A stretch of 64,000 bases of DNA. Source: Pezicula radicicola. Its lineage: Eukaryota; Ascomycota; Leotiomycetes; Helotiales; Dermateaceae. The stretch lies in NCBI GenBank assembly GCA_003008705.1, contig PDUO01000002.1, positions 638,898 through 702,897 of the forward strand, in the 5' to 3' direction. The notes under the pieces are model-generated. The model did no database searches. It was not told the origin of the DNA and saw only the letters and a list, made by a program, of their open reading frames with translations. Made by a program: the position numbers and the translations under genes. Below, in pieces: positions 11,158-23,499 of the stretch (positions are counted from its first letter, which is position 1; every line of letters begins with the position of its first letter).

Positions 11158-14100
11158 ATGGCTAACCTTTCCGTCGTAGCAAAAACCGCTTCGATCTACA
11201 ACTGGCTCTCCACTCTCGAAACCCAGACCAACATAATCTCATGTTCTACATCAGCTACACCTACACCTGCAAATATGGAGGGAGATGATCCGTGGGACTG
11301 GAAGGTTGACCGCGTTGTGCAGGAACTATGCACTACCCAGCGATCATGGCAGTCTTCCCGAGGCAAAATGCCCGATGCGGCTTCATTGGAGAGTTCTCTT
11401 CGCGAACAAGACATTGAGGGCAGTATGCTTTTGGTGGACGTTGAAGATGAGCAGATGAAGAATGACCTGGGTCTGAAGATCCTATCAGCAAGAGTTTACC
11501 TCAAAAATGCAATAGAGGAACTTCGACAAAAGAGTCCGCAGTACTACTCATGGTGGCAGAAACATCATCCTCAAAATTTGGCGTCTCACTATTCACAGAG
11601 CCTCTACCAATCACCAACCGCCTTTGGCCCAAGATTACGGGTACCAAATACACCTACTGGCCAAGCCGTCCAGGTTCAGGAAACATTTGGTTCTTCTCGG
11701 ACGCCGTCGCTTACGCATGAAGGATTGACCCCTCCAGATGATGACTCGACGGAAAAGCAGCAGCCAATCCAGTCCGACGAGTCTGCTAGCAAGCGACAGA
11801 AGCTTGATTTCACCGGTTCAGAACTTCCTTACGAGCCGATGCATGATGCTAACCCAGTCGTACCACCAGACACTGCACAAACTCCCATTGAAGTCAATAG
11901 CAAAAAACGAAAGCGAATCGCTCCAACATTGGTAACGCCAATAATTGATCCAAACAGAAACCGTGAAATTCCCACCAATGCCGATGACGTGGTCATATTC
12001 GATCCCAAAAACGCCGAGCCAGGAGATGTCTCATCCGCGCCACATGAAGTCTTGCCCACACCAGATAGGGTCCAACACACACCGGGCGAGGTCTTCACCG
12101 ACGAGAATGGAAGAAAGAGAATGATACTGGTCCCGGGAGCTGACGCTGTGCCCAAGCTGTTACCAAATAATTATGTAAAAACTATAAAGCAGAAGACCGT
12201 CAAGTCAACCAAGACCTCCGACATTGGCTACCTTGGAAAGAAGAAACTATCAGCCGATGACATATTCTACAGTGAAACAGCTGTGGGCGAGGAACTTGGG
12301 GATGTAAGTGCATCATCGGACGAGATCTCCCTAGGTCCTTGTAAAATCTCTGGTGGCAGTCGCCTCTATGTTCAGCGGCGGATGAAGCATTTTCTACGTC
12401 AGCAGAAACAAGTCTTCTCGCGTGGAGAACAACAGTACTCAGCTGTTCTTCCATATCCAACAAGACTTGCCCCAAGATTTCATAACCCCTCCTTCACCTT
12501 ATACTCAAACAACGCCAAACCAAAGCGAGAAGTGGTACCAGCATGGCCTGAAATTGATCCTGAGGTCTCATTCCAGAAGAAAAAGACCGGCGACCCCAGC
12601 GCGGCACCCCAGCTTCCGGGTCTCGATACAGTGGAGTCTTCTGCAGGTTGGGATCCTGAGTGCCTCGAGAGATGGCGAGGTCTTGAAGGTGGTGATACTG
12701 TACTTCCACTCTATGGAGAATCAGATGAAGAGAACGAGTATGACCTTCAAACATGGAAAGAAATCGAAGAAGAACGAGGAGAGCTAGAGAAGCCTAACAA
12801 GCCTTTGAAGCGCCAGCCAATCACCCACACCGAGGTCCACGAGGCCATTGACCAAGGAATCGAGGAAATTGTTGCCCATTGGAAGGAAACCAGATTGCCC
12901 AAGCTTCAACTAAAGGCTTGGAGAATATGGGCTAGGTCTAGAAAAAATCTCGATAAACGACACCGAATCCAGGAGACTCAACAACGCCTTGATCACATCA
13001 AAGCTCGAATATTTGCATTGCGAAAGGAAATTGCACTTAACCTTTGGACAAGTCAAGACCAGGTCCGTAAACAAGTAGGAATAATGCAACCAAGTATTTT
13101 CGAACGTGAAGAGAGGGCGTGGGAGATAACCATTCTTGAGAGCAAAACAAGGCCTGCGAAGCCACCCGCGAAAGCTCGGGTTGAGCCTACTACAACTGAC
13201 AAACTTCTTTCAGTTGATGATGGGGAGGATGGGGAAAGTATCGACACTAGTACCGAAGAGCAAAGCTCAGATGAAGAAGGCCTCGAAGATTTCATTGTTG
13301 CTGACGAGCTCATGTCAACTAACGAGGGAGAAAAAGAACTGAATCTTGCAGACGGCGATGATGAAGATGATGAAGACGATGACGACTCTTCACTGACAGA
13401 AATCAGCCTACCTTCAACACCGACAAAGAAGAAACTTTTATTACGCTTCAGCCGTTGTCCGTCCTCCGAGGAAGCACAGAATTCAGATAAGGATCAGTCA
13501 ATAGGAGATGAAAAACCGGCAATCACTCAAAATCATGCCCAGAGCCCTAAAGTTCCTTTATCTAGAACTGATAAGTCGTGTGTTGTTGACTTGACTCAGA
13601 TGTCTTCCGACAACGAAGTCATCAATTTATGTACGCCAGAGAAGGGCCAGACAACCGCTTCTAGTTCTGCGTCGGAGACGAGACGTTTTCCAAAGATCAA
13701 ATTTAATATTAAGCTTGCCTCAGCGCCGACTCAAGAGATTACTACTAGAGACGAAGACGAAGACGACGACGACGACGAGGGCCCGCAGCCCGCGGTTAAG
13801 CTTCGCTTGCGAAACCTTTCTACCACTGATGAAGATTCTCTCCAAGAAGATAATTCGCAACGCAAGAAGCGAAAGAAGAGAGTTTTCGAAGATGCTAGAG
13901 CTCGTGATATGAGACAACATGATCGTGAACGGGTTGCTGAGCAAGAGCAGCGAAAGAAGAACCTTTTGGCCAAGCTGGCTGAGACTGGTGGTTTTGGAGA
14001 CATTGATAGGGGTCGTATTATTATTAATGAAGCGAAACTTGAGAACCAGGGCTACATTTATGTTCATGAGGATATTGGACGCCGCATAAAGCCACATCAA

Positions 14101-17100
14101 ATCGCGGGCGTTAGGTTCCTGTGGAATCAAATAGTTACAGACGAGAGAAATATGCAAGGCTGTCTCTTAGCTCATACGATGGGACTAGGAAAGACAATGC
14201 AATCTATTACATTGCTTGTGGCCATTGCCCAGGCGGCATTGAATCCCGACGTCACGGTCTCATCTCAGGTTCCCAAAAGTCTCCAAGTTTCCAAGACTTT
14301 GATCTTGTGCCCTCCAACTCTCATCGATAATTGGATGGACGAGCTTCTTATTTGGACCCCTCAAGGCCTCCTTGGGGACTTCAGAAAAATTGGCGCGAAA
14401 GTTACAGACCCCAAAACAAGATTAGCCTTGATTAGCGATTGGTATCACGATGGAGGTGTTCTTATCTTGGGATACCAGATGTTCAGGACCTTTATTGGCA
14501 ACGAGCCCCGGAAAGCTACGGGAACTAGCACACTCACTACGGAACAACATGACCAAGTCAAAAAACAACTTCTAGACGGCCCGAACATCATTGTAGCTGA
14601 CGAAGCCCACATGCTGAAAAATAGTCGAGCCAAAATCACAAGCGCGGCAGCCAAATTCAGATCTAGAAGCCGGATTGCTCTTACGGGTTCCCCGTTAGCC
14701 AACAACGTCGAAGAGTACTATTCGATGATCGAATGGGTCGCGCCTAACTATCTAGGTCCTATTGACGAGTTCCGCGCAAAATACGTTGAACCTATTCAAG
14801 CCGGACTTTACAACGACAGTACTCAAGGGGAGAAACGCAAGATGTTGAAGATGCTTGAAGTTCTGAAAGAGGATTTATCCCCAAAAGTAAACCGAGCAGA
14901 TATGGTAGTCCTTCGGGACGATCTTCCACCCAAAACCGAATTCGTTATTACAGTTCCTTTAACTAAGCTACAAGAAAAGGCATATTCTATATATGTCAGA
15001 GCTATGACGGACGAGGGCAAGGAGATCACAAACAACAGTCTCTGGCACTGGCTCAATGTTCTAACGCTTCTCGTCAATCATCCAAGCTGCTTCAAAGAAA
15101 AGTTGGGTGAGCGTCAAGAGCAAGCAGCTGCAAAACAAGCAGCTTTACATTCCAGGGGCGAGGACCAAGAAGACGAAGTGATTTGGAAGAGTGGCGCGTC
15201 TGAAACTCTTGTTCGTGAGGAAATGGCTTTGTTAGACACCGCAAAAGACATTGCAGACACAAAACATTCAAACAAGGTCAAGATCCTTAGCCAGATTCTC
15301 GACCAAAGCAGGTCAGTTGGAGATAAAGTTCTCGTCTTTACATCGTCAATCCCTACGCTAGATTTCCTCGAAAGTCTATGCAAAAACGCGAGGCGGAAAT
15401 ATGCAAGACTCGATGGCTCGACACCGGTGTCTAGACGTCAAGCTCTTACGAAGGACTTCAATGCAGGGGACACTGAGCTTTACCTGATTTCTACCAAGGC
15501 TGGAGGACTCGGGTTGAATTTGCCGGGTGCGAACCGTGTTGTCATTTTCGACTTTGGATTTAATCCCGTCGCTGAAGAACAGGCTGTTGGACGAGCGTTC
15601 CGAATCGGGCAGCAAAAGCCTGTTTTTGTATACCGCTTCGTCGCTGGTGGCACTTTTGAAGAAAAGGTGCACAATCAAGCTGTCTTCAAGAAGCAGCTAG
15701 CCTCAAGAGTTGTTGACAAGAGGAATCCTATGGCCTGGGCCAGAAAGAATGCCGGCGATTATCTCTTTGAACCTAAACCCGTTGAGAAAAAGGAATTGTC
15801 TGAATTCAGAGGTTTAGACAAGGTCCTCGATTGGCTCCTGACTCGAGACTTGCCTCGAAAGGAGAAAAGAATCTGTGCAATTGTTAAGACCGATGCGTTT
15901 GAGCAGCATGACGATAACAAGCTCACCGCTGAGGAGCGGAGGGAGATCAAGCAGCTACTCAAGGAAGAACAATTGAAACGAACCAATCCCCTGGAGTATT
16001 TGAGAATGTTAAAGAACAAAGAAGCGGCGCGACAGCAGCAGGAGAGAGTGGCAGCTCAACGAGCTCAATTTCAGCAAGACCAACTTCGGCGTTCCGCAGC
16101 TCGAAACACGCCCATTCAAAATACAGAGGTCCAGCGACAAGCAGGACCATCGAGTTCGCGAGGTTTGACACAAAATGAGGCAGTAATTATTGATGATGAT
16201 GCGCCTGAAAATATGCAGCTACCGGCGCCTCCGGCGAGGACCCCGAAAAAGCCAATAGAGCCCATTCTTGGTGGAAACACCAAGATTGAGCAGATGCAGC
16301 ATGGCCACGAGACCAGCATTCCTTCTACCATTACGCAAAGGACTCCCAAGAATTCTCCAGACCAGATTCATGGTACAAGCACCCAGGGTGGGAACGCCAT
16401 AAACCGCACCGAGAGAGTTGCCAATGCGGATGCCTCTTCTAAGGGCCAGATAGCTTCTACACCCCGACCATCTCAACCTCCTCTGCAGAACCGAGCTGAG
16501 GAGTCTGTGTCTACAAACGCCAAAACCTCCACAGCTGCAGATAATGGCAGCACCAGCTCTTCTCAGCCCAATCTCCACAAGAGTCACGAATGCACCAGTA
16601 CAGGCAAAAAATCATCCCTCCCTTTCAAGGGCTCACAGTCTTCTTCCACTCCCACTCCCTCTAGCTCTCCGCCTCATGATGACTCTGCGCAAGAGAGCTC
16701 TGAGAAGACTGGCTCAGGACAAATTGCAAGTTTTGATGGAGCGGGGGATAAGACAACATTCAAAGTAAGCAGCCCGCAGACCACTCTTTCGGCTTTAACA
16801 TCACCTCGACTTTTCCCTGAAGAGATCAACGAAGCACAGAAAGAGGACAACAGAGTAGGTGCTGTTGGCTCTTCTGGTTCTCCGGCCCCTTATAACTTTA
16901 AAACCATCTTTGGTTTTCTTTATCGCTGACACTTCTTGCCAGTCGCGATTGTTCGAAGCGATGAGTAAGCGACCAACCAAACCTGTTACATCATTGAAGA
17001 CCCCTGTCGCTCTGCCGAAGCAGCCCAGAAGAAATCAACGTAACTCTTCCGAGGAAAGAGAGGCCAAGGCCAAGCGTAAGGAAGAAGATGCTAAGGTTCA

Positions 17101-17269
17101 GGCCCTTATCGAAAAGAAGCGTGCTCGAAAAGTGGCTACCGTCAATGCAGGCCAAGGCCCATCCCTACCAAATTGGGCACACCAAAGCATCGAAGAAGCC
17201 AAAGTTGGAATACACCGTAGATCTAGCAGTGTTTCGAGAGGACCACCTTCATCCACGGGCCCAAAGTGA
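11158..17269 (+). CDS. SNF2-family chromatin-remodelling ATPase, ATRX/ARIP4 (RAD54L2)-like
   Basis: Exons 11158-16854 and 16943-17269; intron of 88 bp (GTAGGT...GCTGAC...CCAG), giving 2,007 residues. The second ATG (11275, MEGDDPWDWKVDRVVQ) may be the true start because the conserved-looking region begins there. Residues about 55-125 resemble a SAM-like bundle (QDIEGSMLLVDVED...LGLKILSARVYLKNAI). The middle is acidic and disordered (DGDDEDDEDDDDSS) with a basic coiled stretch just before the motor. ATPase lobe 1: AHTMGLGKTMQ near 1005, DEAH near 1149, LTGSPLANN. Lobe 2 (about 1375-1505): RLDGSTPVSRR, STKAGGLGLNLPGANRV, QAVGRAFRIGQ. LAH-x-MGLGKT is typical of the ATRX/ARIP4 branch rather than Snf2 or Rad54 proper. 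All catalytic motifs are intact. The C-terminus is Gln/Ser-rich with a basic helix (KAKRKEEDAKVQALIEKKRA) encoded by exon 2. The precise fungal orthologue is not assigned. Confidence 0.88.
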
Positions 17270-18306
17270 ACCAATCAAAAGACACTTGCTTTGCTTCCTT
17301 CTTACTGTAAGTTTGGAACCTCCACAGATATTTCCAGTTCTAACTCCTCTTTCTAGTTTTCGTACATAGGTACATATCCATGAAATTTTAACCGCTTCAT
17401 AGAGTCAACCTTATACTCTAGAGGATCATTCTGCATTTATTAGCGTGGAGTTGGAGGCTATTTCGTCTGGGATATACCCTTTGCTGCATTGGCGTTTGGT
17501 GGTTAGACACATTTTACGAGAACATGACCTCATATTACACACTTGCTTGCAAGCAAGGTGGACAGCGCAAGCAGATAAAAGCGAATCACTAGTTCACCCT
17601 CAATAGATCCTGATTTATCTCAATCCGCTTGCAGTGCATACCAGAGACCCTAAAGAAGTATCATTCAACTATGAAACATTGATTCCACTCTTTCCATCCT
17701 TTTCTAGATACAGTCAACATGACCCCCCTATAGTAAGCTGTATCTTCCGGTCTCCTCCATACCCATACACAACGTCGTAAAGAAGCAGAGATTCGTGGTT
17801 GTATATGTATGTTAAGACTTGCTCTCGCATCGTAGGTCTAAAGATCTCGAGAACGTGAGTGCGGACATCTTGGCGTTGCATTAATGTCTTTAGTTAGGTG
17901 CGAAGGGTGGTCTTGTATGAAATGGCATGCTGATGAGTCCTGGCTATACGTAGATTTGATTTAGTGGAGTAGTGTTGCAGAAGGTAGATAATGTTAATGA
18001 CGAGGTCTTGCCGGCATGCTAAGGGGCTTTTTCTAGATGAGAGGATCAAAGAAGGTAGAAGGTCATGCCCTCGCTTAAGCCCTTAATATTGTTGTTTCCC
18101 CTCAAAGAAATTTCAACATGTTCTTAGGTCTTAGGTCTTGGAGTGTGATCAGTGGATGGCATTTCTGGAGTAAGACGTCGCTTCTGTTTGTTACTTGGGA
18201 CAGTAGCGCCTTCCCCTCTCCCTTCCCTGTATGACTCCCAACTTGGGATACTGTAATGAACCCCCTAGGTATTTGTAGACCTCATCATCTACTCAAATTT
18301 CGATGA
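17270..18306. other. Intergenic gap
   Basis: 3' flank of the SNF2 gene and promoter of the UBA-domain gene. No ORF above 60 codons with any feature; CCCTAGGTA occurs near 18264. Confidence 0.5.
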
Positions 18307-19158
18307 ATGAAAAGCTACACTATCTCGAACGAAAGGCAGCCCTTGCATATTATCAACGCTCAATCATTGGATAATTACCCGCTTTTCAATATGAAATCTT
18401 TAGAAATGATTGAGTACATGCACGAAGAGGGGGAGGACGGGGGAGACCGGGGAGAGGACGGAGAGGAGGAAGAGGAGGAACAAGAGAAAGTAGTTGAGTT
18501 CAATATCTTGGAAATTGATTGCAAGCAGGATTCGGAATCCGATGCCGGTGCCGACTACGATCCCAATGAAGAGGAGGAGCAAAGTTCGGGGGACGAAAGT
18601 GAAAGGGAGCATATAAGTGAGAACGAGAATGAGAGTGCGAGTGAAGAAGAAGATGAGCTCACCACATTTATTCCACATGAGCGACTAGATGTCGCACTAG
18701 TCATATCAACAACAAACGTCTCACACAAGAAAGCGATCAAAGCTTTAGATCATAACGACAATTACATAATCGACGCAATAATGTACCTCCATAAAACTGG
18801 ACAAGCTTTAACAAAGCGAGGACTTACTATCTGGCCACAACCTTCACCTTCAGAAATCAAAGAAAGCCTCGAGTCTTACATATCCTCTTACATATCCCTT
18901 GAACATCTCAACCTCAACCACAATGAAAACTTATCAACTTCTCATCTCCGTCTATCTCCTGAGGGTCCTGGACGAAACGGTTCTAAAGCTGCAGATTCAT
19001 CGTGTCCCGAGGGGCAAGATATTCGGGATAAACAAATTGATGATCCAGTTCCGGTTTCTGATGATGATGATACTCCTTCTCTGGTTCAGATATCTAGAGC
19101 TCAAAGTCCGGTGTCAGCTTCGTGGTCTGTGGTATCTCATTCGGAAGAGGAAAAGTAA
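18307..19158 (+). CDS. Acidic protein with NAC-alpha/HYPK-like UBA domain
   Basis: A single ORF of 283 codons; ATG 18391 is an alternative start. Residues 40-118 are dominated by Glu/Asp/Ser (GEEEEEEQEK, DPNEEEEQSSGDESER). Residues about 125-161 (ERLDVALVISTTNVSHKKA, then IKALDHNDNYIIDAIMYL) match the UBA of nascent-polypeptide-associated complex alpha: the V-M-x-x-T-x-V-S-x-x-K-A core, the A-L-x-x-N/H-D-x-D/Y-I turn and the final D/N-A-I-M-x-L helix. No NAC beta-barrel precedes it, so it is not Egd2. The tail is Ser/Asp-rich with AQSPVSASWSVVSHSEEE at the end. NAC-type UBAs bind ribosome or N-terminal acetyltransferase partners rather than ubiquitin, so a translation-linked adaptor is a guess. 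Low-complexity composition makes length estimates uncertain. Confidence 0.65.
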   Translation: MKSYTISNERQPLHIINAQSLDNYPLFNMKSLEMIEYMHEEGEDGGDRGEDGEEEEEEQEKVVEFNILEIDCKQDSESDAGADYDPNEEEEQSSGDESEREHISENENESASEEEDELTTFIPHERLDVALVISTTNVSHKKAIKALDHNDNYIIDAIMYLHKTGQALTKRGLTIWPQPSPSEIKESLESYISSYISLEHLNLNHNENLSTSHLRLSPEGPGRNGSKAADSSCPEGQDIRDKQIDDPVPVSDDDDTPSLVQISRAQSPVSASWSVVSHSEEEK

Positions 19159-19990
19159 GCGTTGGTTGGTGACTTTGAGAAGCAATATGGAGTTTAGGTT
19201 TGGATATCAAGTCAGTTGTTTGAGGGAATGAATGGTTGGGTAATGAGCTACATGAATAATGATGGACGGACAGGCTGGTGGTAAATTCAGTCGGGAGGGT
19301 ACTTCGTAGGGAATCAGAATTCTATTCTATTATCAGTAAAACTTAGAATGGTGTTGTAAGTCGCTTCTCGTACATATTCCAAGTTTTTGGAGTTCAAGGA
19401 GTTATTTTATGAGTAATAGTTCTAATTTAATAAAACTAGTGACAAGACTATATGAACTGTTCCCGTGACCATATCTATTTGTTAGGTGCTGAAGAGTTCA
19501 TGTATTACTTAATTTTACAAATACTTATTGAGCAGTACTTTGTGCATCATATTGAATTACTCAAGCCAAGTTAGTTACTTAAGTCAAGTGAGTTACTGAA
19601 GTCAGCTGAGTTACTGAAAACGATTGAGAAATCCAAAAAGTGTATTACTTTGCCCAAATTCATAAATTCAAGACCAGATGCAGAGTTTTCAATGTAACTT
19701 TTGGAGCGAGTTTCTCCATGATGGAATCTTAACCATCAATCTACTAATAACGAGACCAACTAGTCCCATCCCGAAGACGCCTTGCAAGCCTTATATGTGC
19801 CTTGTCCGATCAAATATAACTTGGTGTTACATATCCAACCACCAAGCTGTGAAGAAGAAAAAAACAATGATCATCGCTTTGCTTTTGTATAACACCCAAT
19901 TCCAGTTCCTATTCATGCCCACAATATACCCCCAACGCCTGATCATACAATCCGTAAAGCGCGAAGAACGGTGATAGGAGTCCCGTGTAA
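19159..19990. other. Gap between convergent UBA-domain and ARP8 genes
   Basis: AT-rich 3' flanks holding an 18-bp tandem repeat (separate entry). A 98-codon plus-strand ORF at 19678-19974 has no features. Confidence 0.5.
19563..19616. repeat. Three imperfect 18-bp tandem units, AAGTCAAGTGAGTTACTG type
   Basis: Units at 19563-19580, 19581-19598 and 19599-19616 differ at a few positions. The same consensus recurs at 22661-22740 on the far side of the ARP8 gene. Confidence 0.85.
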
Positions 19991-22353
19991 TCAGACCATA
20001 TGCCACAAGACCTTGTGATGCAAAGCCCGAAAGCCCAAGCGCTCATACTCCGTCTGCGTAACCCAACTCTCGTGGGTCTTCATGCGGCCGTAGACACTAG
20101 CGCCCTTCCAGACGACAACTTGTCCGTCCATCTCCTTTGGACTCGTACCCACAAGTACCTTGTCAGCAAGATCAGGTCGCTTGGCCTTCAGTTTCTCCTC
20201 GAGGAATTGGCCAAATCCCGGGGTTTTGCCACCACCACCAATAACCATTATACCCCCATAGAAGTCGCGAAGCTTTTTCTCGTCACCTTTAGCACCGTGC
20301 TGAATGCTGGTGATGATGGCCGTATCAAGCGGTGCAATAGGAAGAACACTATCACGCTCGATCGCTAAGTCCTTCTGAGTGCGGGCTTGGGGATCCACGA
20401 ACATGCCAGCAGGTGGTACGGGAGTACCACTATTATGGGAACCGTTGCCAAAAATGACAGGAGGGGCTGGAGAACCACCATTCGTGCCGTTTGCCCCAAA
20501 GACGAAGGGTCCAGATGGAACAGGAGTGTTGGCACCTTCGGGAGCTGGAGATGCAGCCGCAGAAGTAACACGAGAGTTGCTGTTTGCCTCACTGTCCATG
20601 CGAGATAGGAAGTTGAATGGCTGTGGCTTCTCCTTCGATGGGGTAGCCGCGTCAGTGTTGCCATTGGAAAATGAGAATCCATTAGAGACAGCGGCAAGAG
20701 AAGGTTTTATGCTCGTTAGAATTGCGATCTGTGCTGCAGATGTCGGGTCATCCGGAACGTCTCGTTCATACGTATTGTATGAGCGATCAATCAACTTGCG
20801 GCGTCCCTCCAGCTTCTCGCTATTGTCAAATAAGGAAGGATCAAACAAGCCCATAGGAGCGAGAATAATCTCGTCATAAGTCTTGAACTCGTATTTGCGT
20901 GTGGGTTGATTTGGTGCCCTTAGATGGAAGTTTTTCGTTTGAACAGAGATATCCGCTTGGCTCATTGTGCAGTGGTCAATCTTGAGCTCTTCAGCAAGCA
21001 AAAAATCATAGCGCCGCTTGAGATTGATATCTGAATACGGGAAGTGATCGAAGAGCAACATCCTTATGAAAGTCTCGGTAATATCATAACCACCGTATTT
21101 CAAGTTGATGCGTGAGTCCTCGAGACACATACCATCCTCCACGCAGCAGATGGAGGTCTTCTGAGCACCAATGTCGACAATGCAAGCATTGCCACAACCA
21201 GCTCCATAAGTCGCCGCTAGACTCTCCTGAATGAAGCAAACTTGTTTGAACTCGATGGTCTTGAGGCACATTCTAAGCGCGTGATCAAGTGCTTTATTCT
21301 CGTAAAGATCAGGAATGACAAAGACACAACTGCAATTTCCCCAAAGTGCACGTCTTAGCCCTAGATCCTTTTTGAGAGCGGTTTCAAGGATGAGCTCTAA
21401 GTCATCGTATAGATGAGTAGCACCCGATGTGGATGTCTCATAATCCCGCTCATGAGGCCAACCCTGCTGAATTGGCCAGAAGAGTTTATACTTTGGCTCG
21501 GAATCATCCGGGATTCGTTGAGCTTCGAGCCCAGTGAAGCAAGCAGCTGTACTACCCTTTTCAGCACTCGAGATGTCCGTCCACTCGATTCGCATAGGGT
21601 CATTATGCTCGGGAATCTTTTGTGGGGGAGTGCGGCTGTTGAAGCTGGCTACTAATTCCTTTGAATTCGGCAGAACCTTCCTCTTATTTGCACGCATATC
21701 AACCTTGAGATCATTCGACATCTTGGTATACTTCGTAGCAAATTCCTCACCAAACAATTCTTCTGACTTGGCTGCTGCCTTCTGCCGTTTTGGTCGAGAC
21801 CCAGAAAGTTCGGATTCAGTCAATGACCACTGTGTAGCAACTGTCATGGGTATGGTTTTTGGAAGGGCATCATTTGCAAAGCCAATTCGAAGGTTCTGGC
21901 TTCCAAAATGGACGACCACGGTCTTTCCAGCATCAATATCATCAATTATAGCAGCTTCTTCTTCCTCCAAAGTCCCCTCTCCATTTGTGGGCGTGGGAAC
22001 ATCGGTGTTGCCGGTGCGTGCTAAAGCTCGATCTCTGTCCTTCGCGTCCCGGATCATCCTATCTCGATTGGCTTCATTTTGAATGCGGTATGATAATATT
22101 TGATCATCACGCTTCATGAACTCCCTAGATGGGCATCAGCACTGCCGCGAAACACCTGCGCATAGATGCGATTTACGTGTAGTAATTTTTTTGGTTGATC
22201 ATAGGAACCTCGGGCCAACTTGTCTGCTTCATGCCATTGTCTGTTCGTTCGAGGCCTTGAGAATCTTAGCTTCATTGAATCTCAAGGAAGTTGAGCCATA
22301 ACTGTGTACATACCCTCGCGCAGAAGCGCCTTGCCCGACTTCTTGCCAACCAT
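19991..22353 (-). CDS. ARP8: Actin-related protein Arp8, INO80 chromatin-remodelling complex subunit
   Basis: Exons 22353-22314, 22255-22177, 22124-19991; introns 58 bp (GTATGT...CAAG) and 52 bp (GTAAAT...GCTGAT...CTAG). Product 750 residues. The short exons restore the conserved start MVGKKSGKALLRE followed by GLERTDNGMKQTSWPEVPMI and NQKNYYT-EFMKRDDQ, which is diagnostic. The actin fold follows: VVVHFGSQNLRIGFAND (phosphate loop 1), NACIVDIGAQKTSICCVEDG (phosphate loop 2) and GGIMVIGGGGKTPGFGQFLE (adenosine motif). A Ser/Pro/Gly-rich insert of roughly 130 residues (near 500-630) precedes the last subdomain, as in other Arp8 proteins. Arp8 forms the Arp4-Arp8-actin module that binds linker DNA and supports nucleosome sliding. 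The ATG further upstream in another frame is a shadow. Confidence 0.95.
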
Positions 22354-23499
22354 TTTGCCTCTCTTTTTGGCAACTTCGTTTTGCAGCTCGTAAACGGCCG
22401 TCGCTGTCCACGTCGTTATCTGCAAGTAGTGGGCGAGGAGTAGTGAAGAGGTATCTCGAGTTGTGTCGCAGAAAGGAAGACACCCTTGTGAACGCCATCT
22501 TGGAGGTACGCCGCCTTTAGTTAATGAAACCGGACTTTGTCCGATATTGCCGCTGTGGCTTGTGTTGATAATGGGCGAGTTGAAGCGGCGAGAAGGCTGT
22601 TATCCAGCCTCACGCAACGCCTTCAAGTAAGTTACGCAGACCAGATCAAGCCAGTTACTCAAATTGAGTGAGATACTCGAGTAACTCGAATGCCTAAGTT
22701 GCCCAAATAAACTGAGTTACCCAAATCAACTTAATTACTCAAAGAAGCAGCACACAACTCATCAAGTCAAGTGAGCGAGCTACTTACCTATACAGGTTCC
22801 ACTATCACTATCGCTTAGTTAAACCCCTAATATATAATAATCCCTACTCACTTAAAACTAGGAAGTAGAACTGGTTATTATCAAGAGCCAATTAAGAATA
22901 GACAAGATGATTCATAACTAAGTATCTTCTTTCGAGAAGGGCTTAAAATCTAGAACATAACCATCGTATTCCCATCCTGTTTTCAACTATACGAATTACT
23001 TTACAAGGGATCATTTTCATTGGGGTCTCAATCGATATAGAGAGGATGTTTGCCTACTTGAACTGAATAAGTCATCTAAACTAACTAAGTTACAAAGGTA
23101 CTAAAGCCAGGTTCCTGAAGCCAAGTCATCCAAAATAGCGAATAAGGCGCTACACCAATATATGGCAGATGGTTTCAAAGTCGGTGAACCACAGTATTCT
23201 ACTTTTCTACACACTTGGCCCTCTTGTTAGGTCACGTTTCTTAGTAAACCATGACCGAGTACCGATAATGTGTCCGTCCAACTTGAGGTAACACTTCGTT
23301 AAGTTTAAACAACAGTGAGTTACAAAGAAGAGATTATTTATTTGTATAGTACATCTGTACCAAAGTGTATCTAAATAGTGTACTTGCAGTGACGCCAACT
23401 GACTTTTTTTTTAGAGGCTCCTCTATTCAGGATCCTCCATCCAGAACTCCATCGCAATGCTCAAAATAAACAACATTATAGCACACATATAACGCCCGA
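22354..23499. other. Gap between the ARP8 promoter and the 3' end of the ABC transporter gene
   Basis: Holds the ARP8 leader, dispersed copies of the 18-bp GAGTTACTC-type repeat (separate entry) and AT-rich spacer. No gene seen. Confidence 0.5.
22661..22740. repeat. 18-bp repeat units (AAAT[CTA]-AACTGAGTTACCC type), related to 19563-19616
   Basis: Clear units at 22661-22678, 22705-22722 and 22723-22740, with looser copies at about 22624-22660 and 22768-22785. All share an AAGTCAA..GAGTTACTC-like consensus. Confidence 0.75.

Noticed and set aside
16859..17269. Separate 136-codon gene after the SNF2 gene
   Set aside because: An 88-bp intron with GTAGGT donor, GCTGAC branch and CCAG acceptor joins it in phase to the SNF2 reading frame; it is the last exon.
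20379..20879. 166-codon plus-strand ORF opposite ARP8
   Set aside because: Antisense shadow of a firmly recognised ARP8 exon; no independent features.
22229..22498. 89-codon minus ORF with mitochondrial-like start overlapping the ARP8 5' exons
   Set aside because: Overlaps ARP8 exons 1-2 in another frame; the spliced ARP8 N-terminus is diagnostic.
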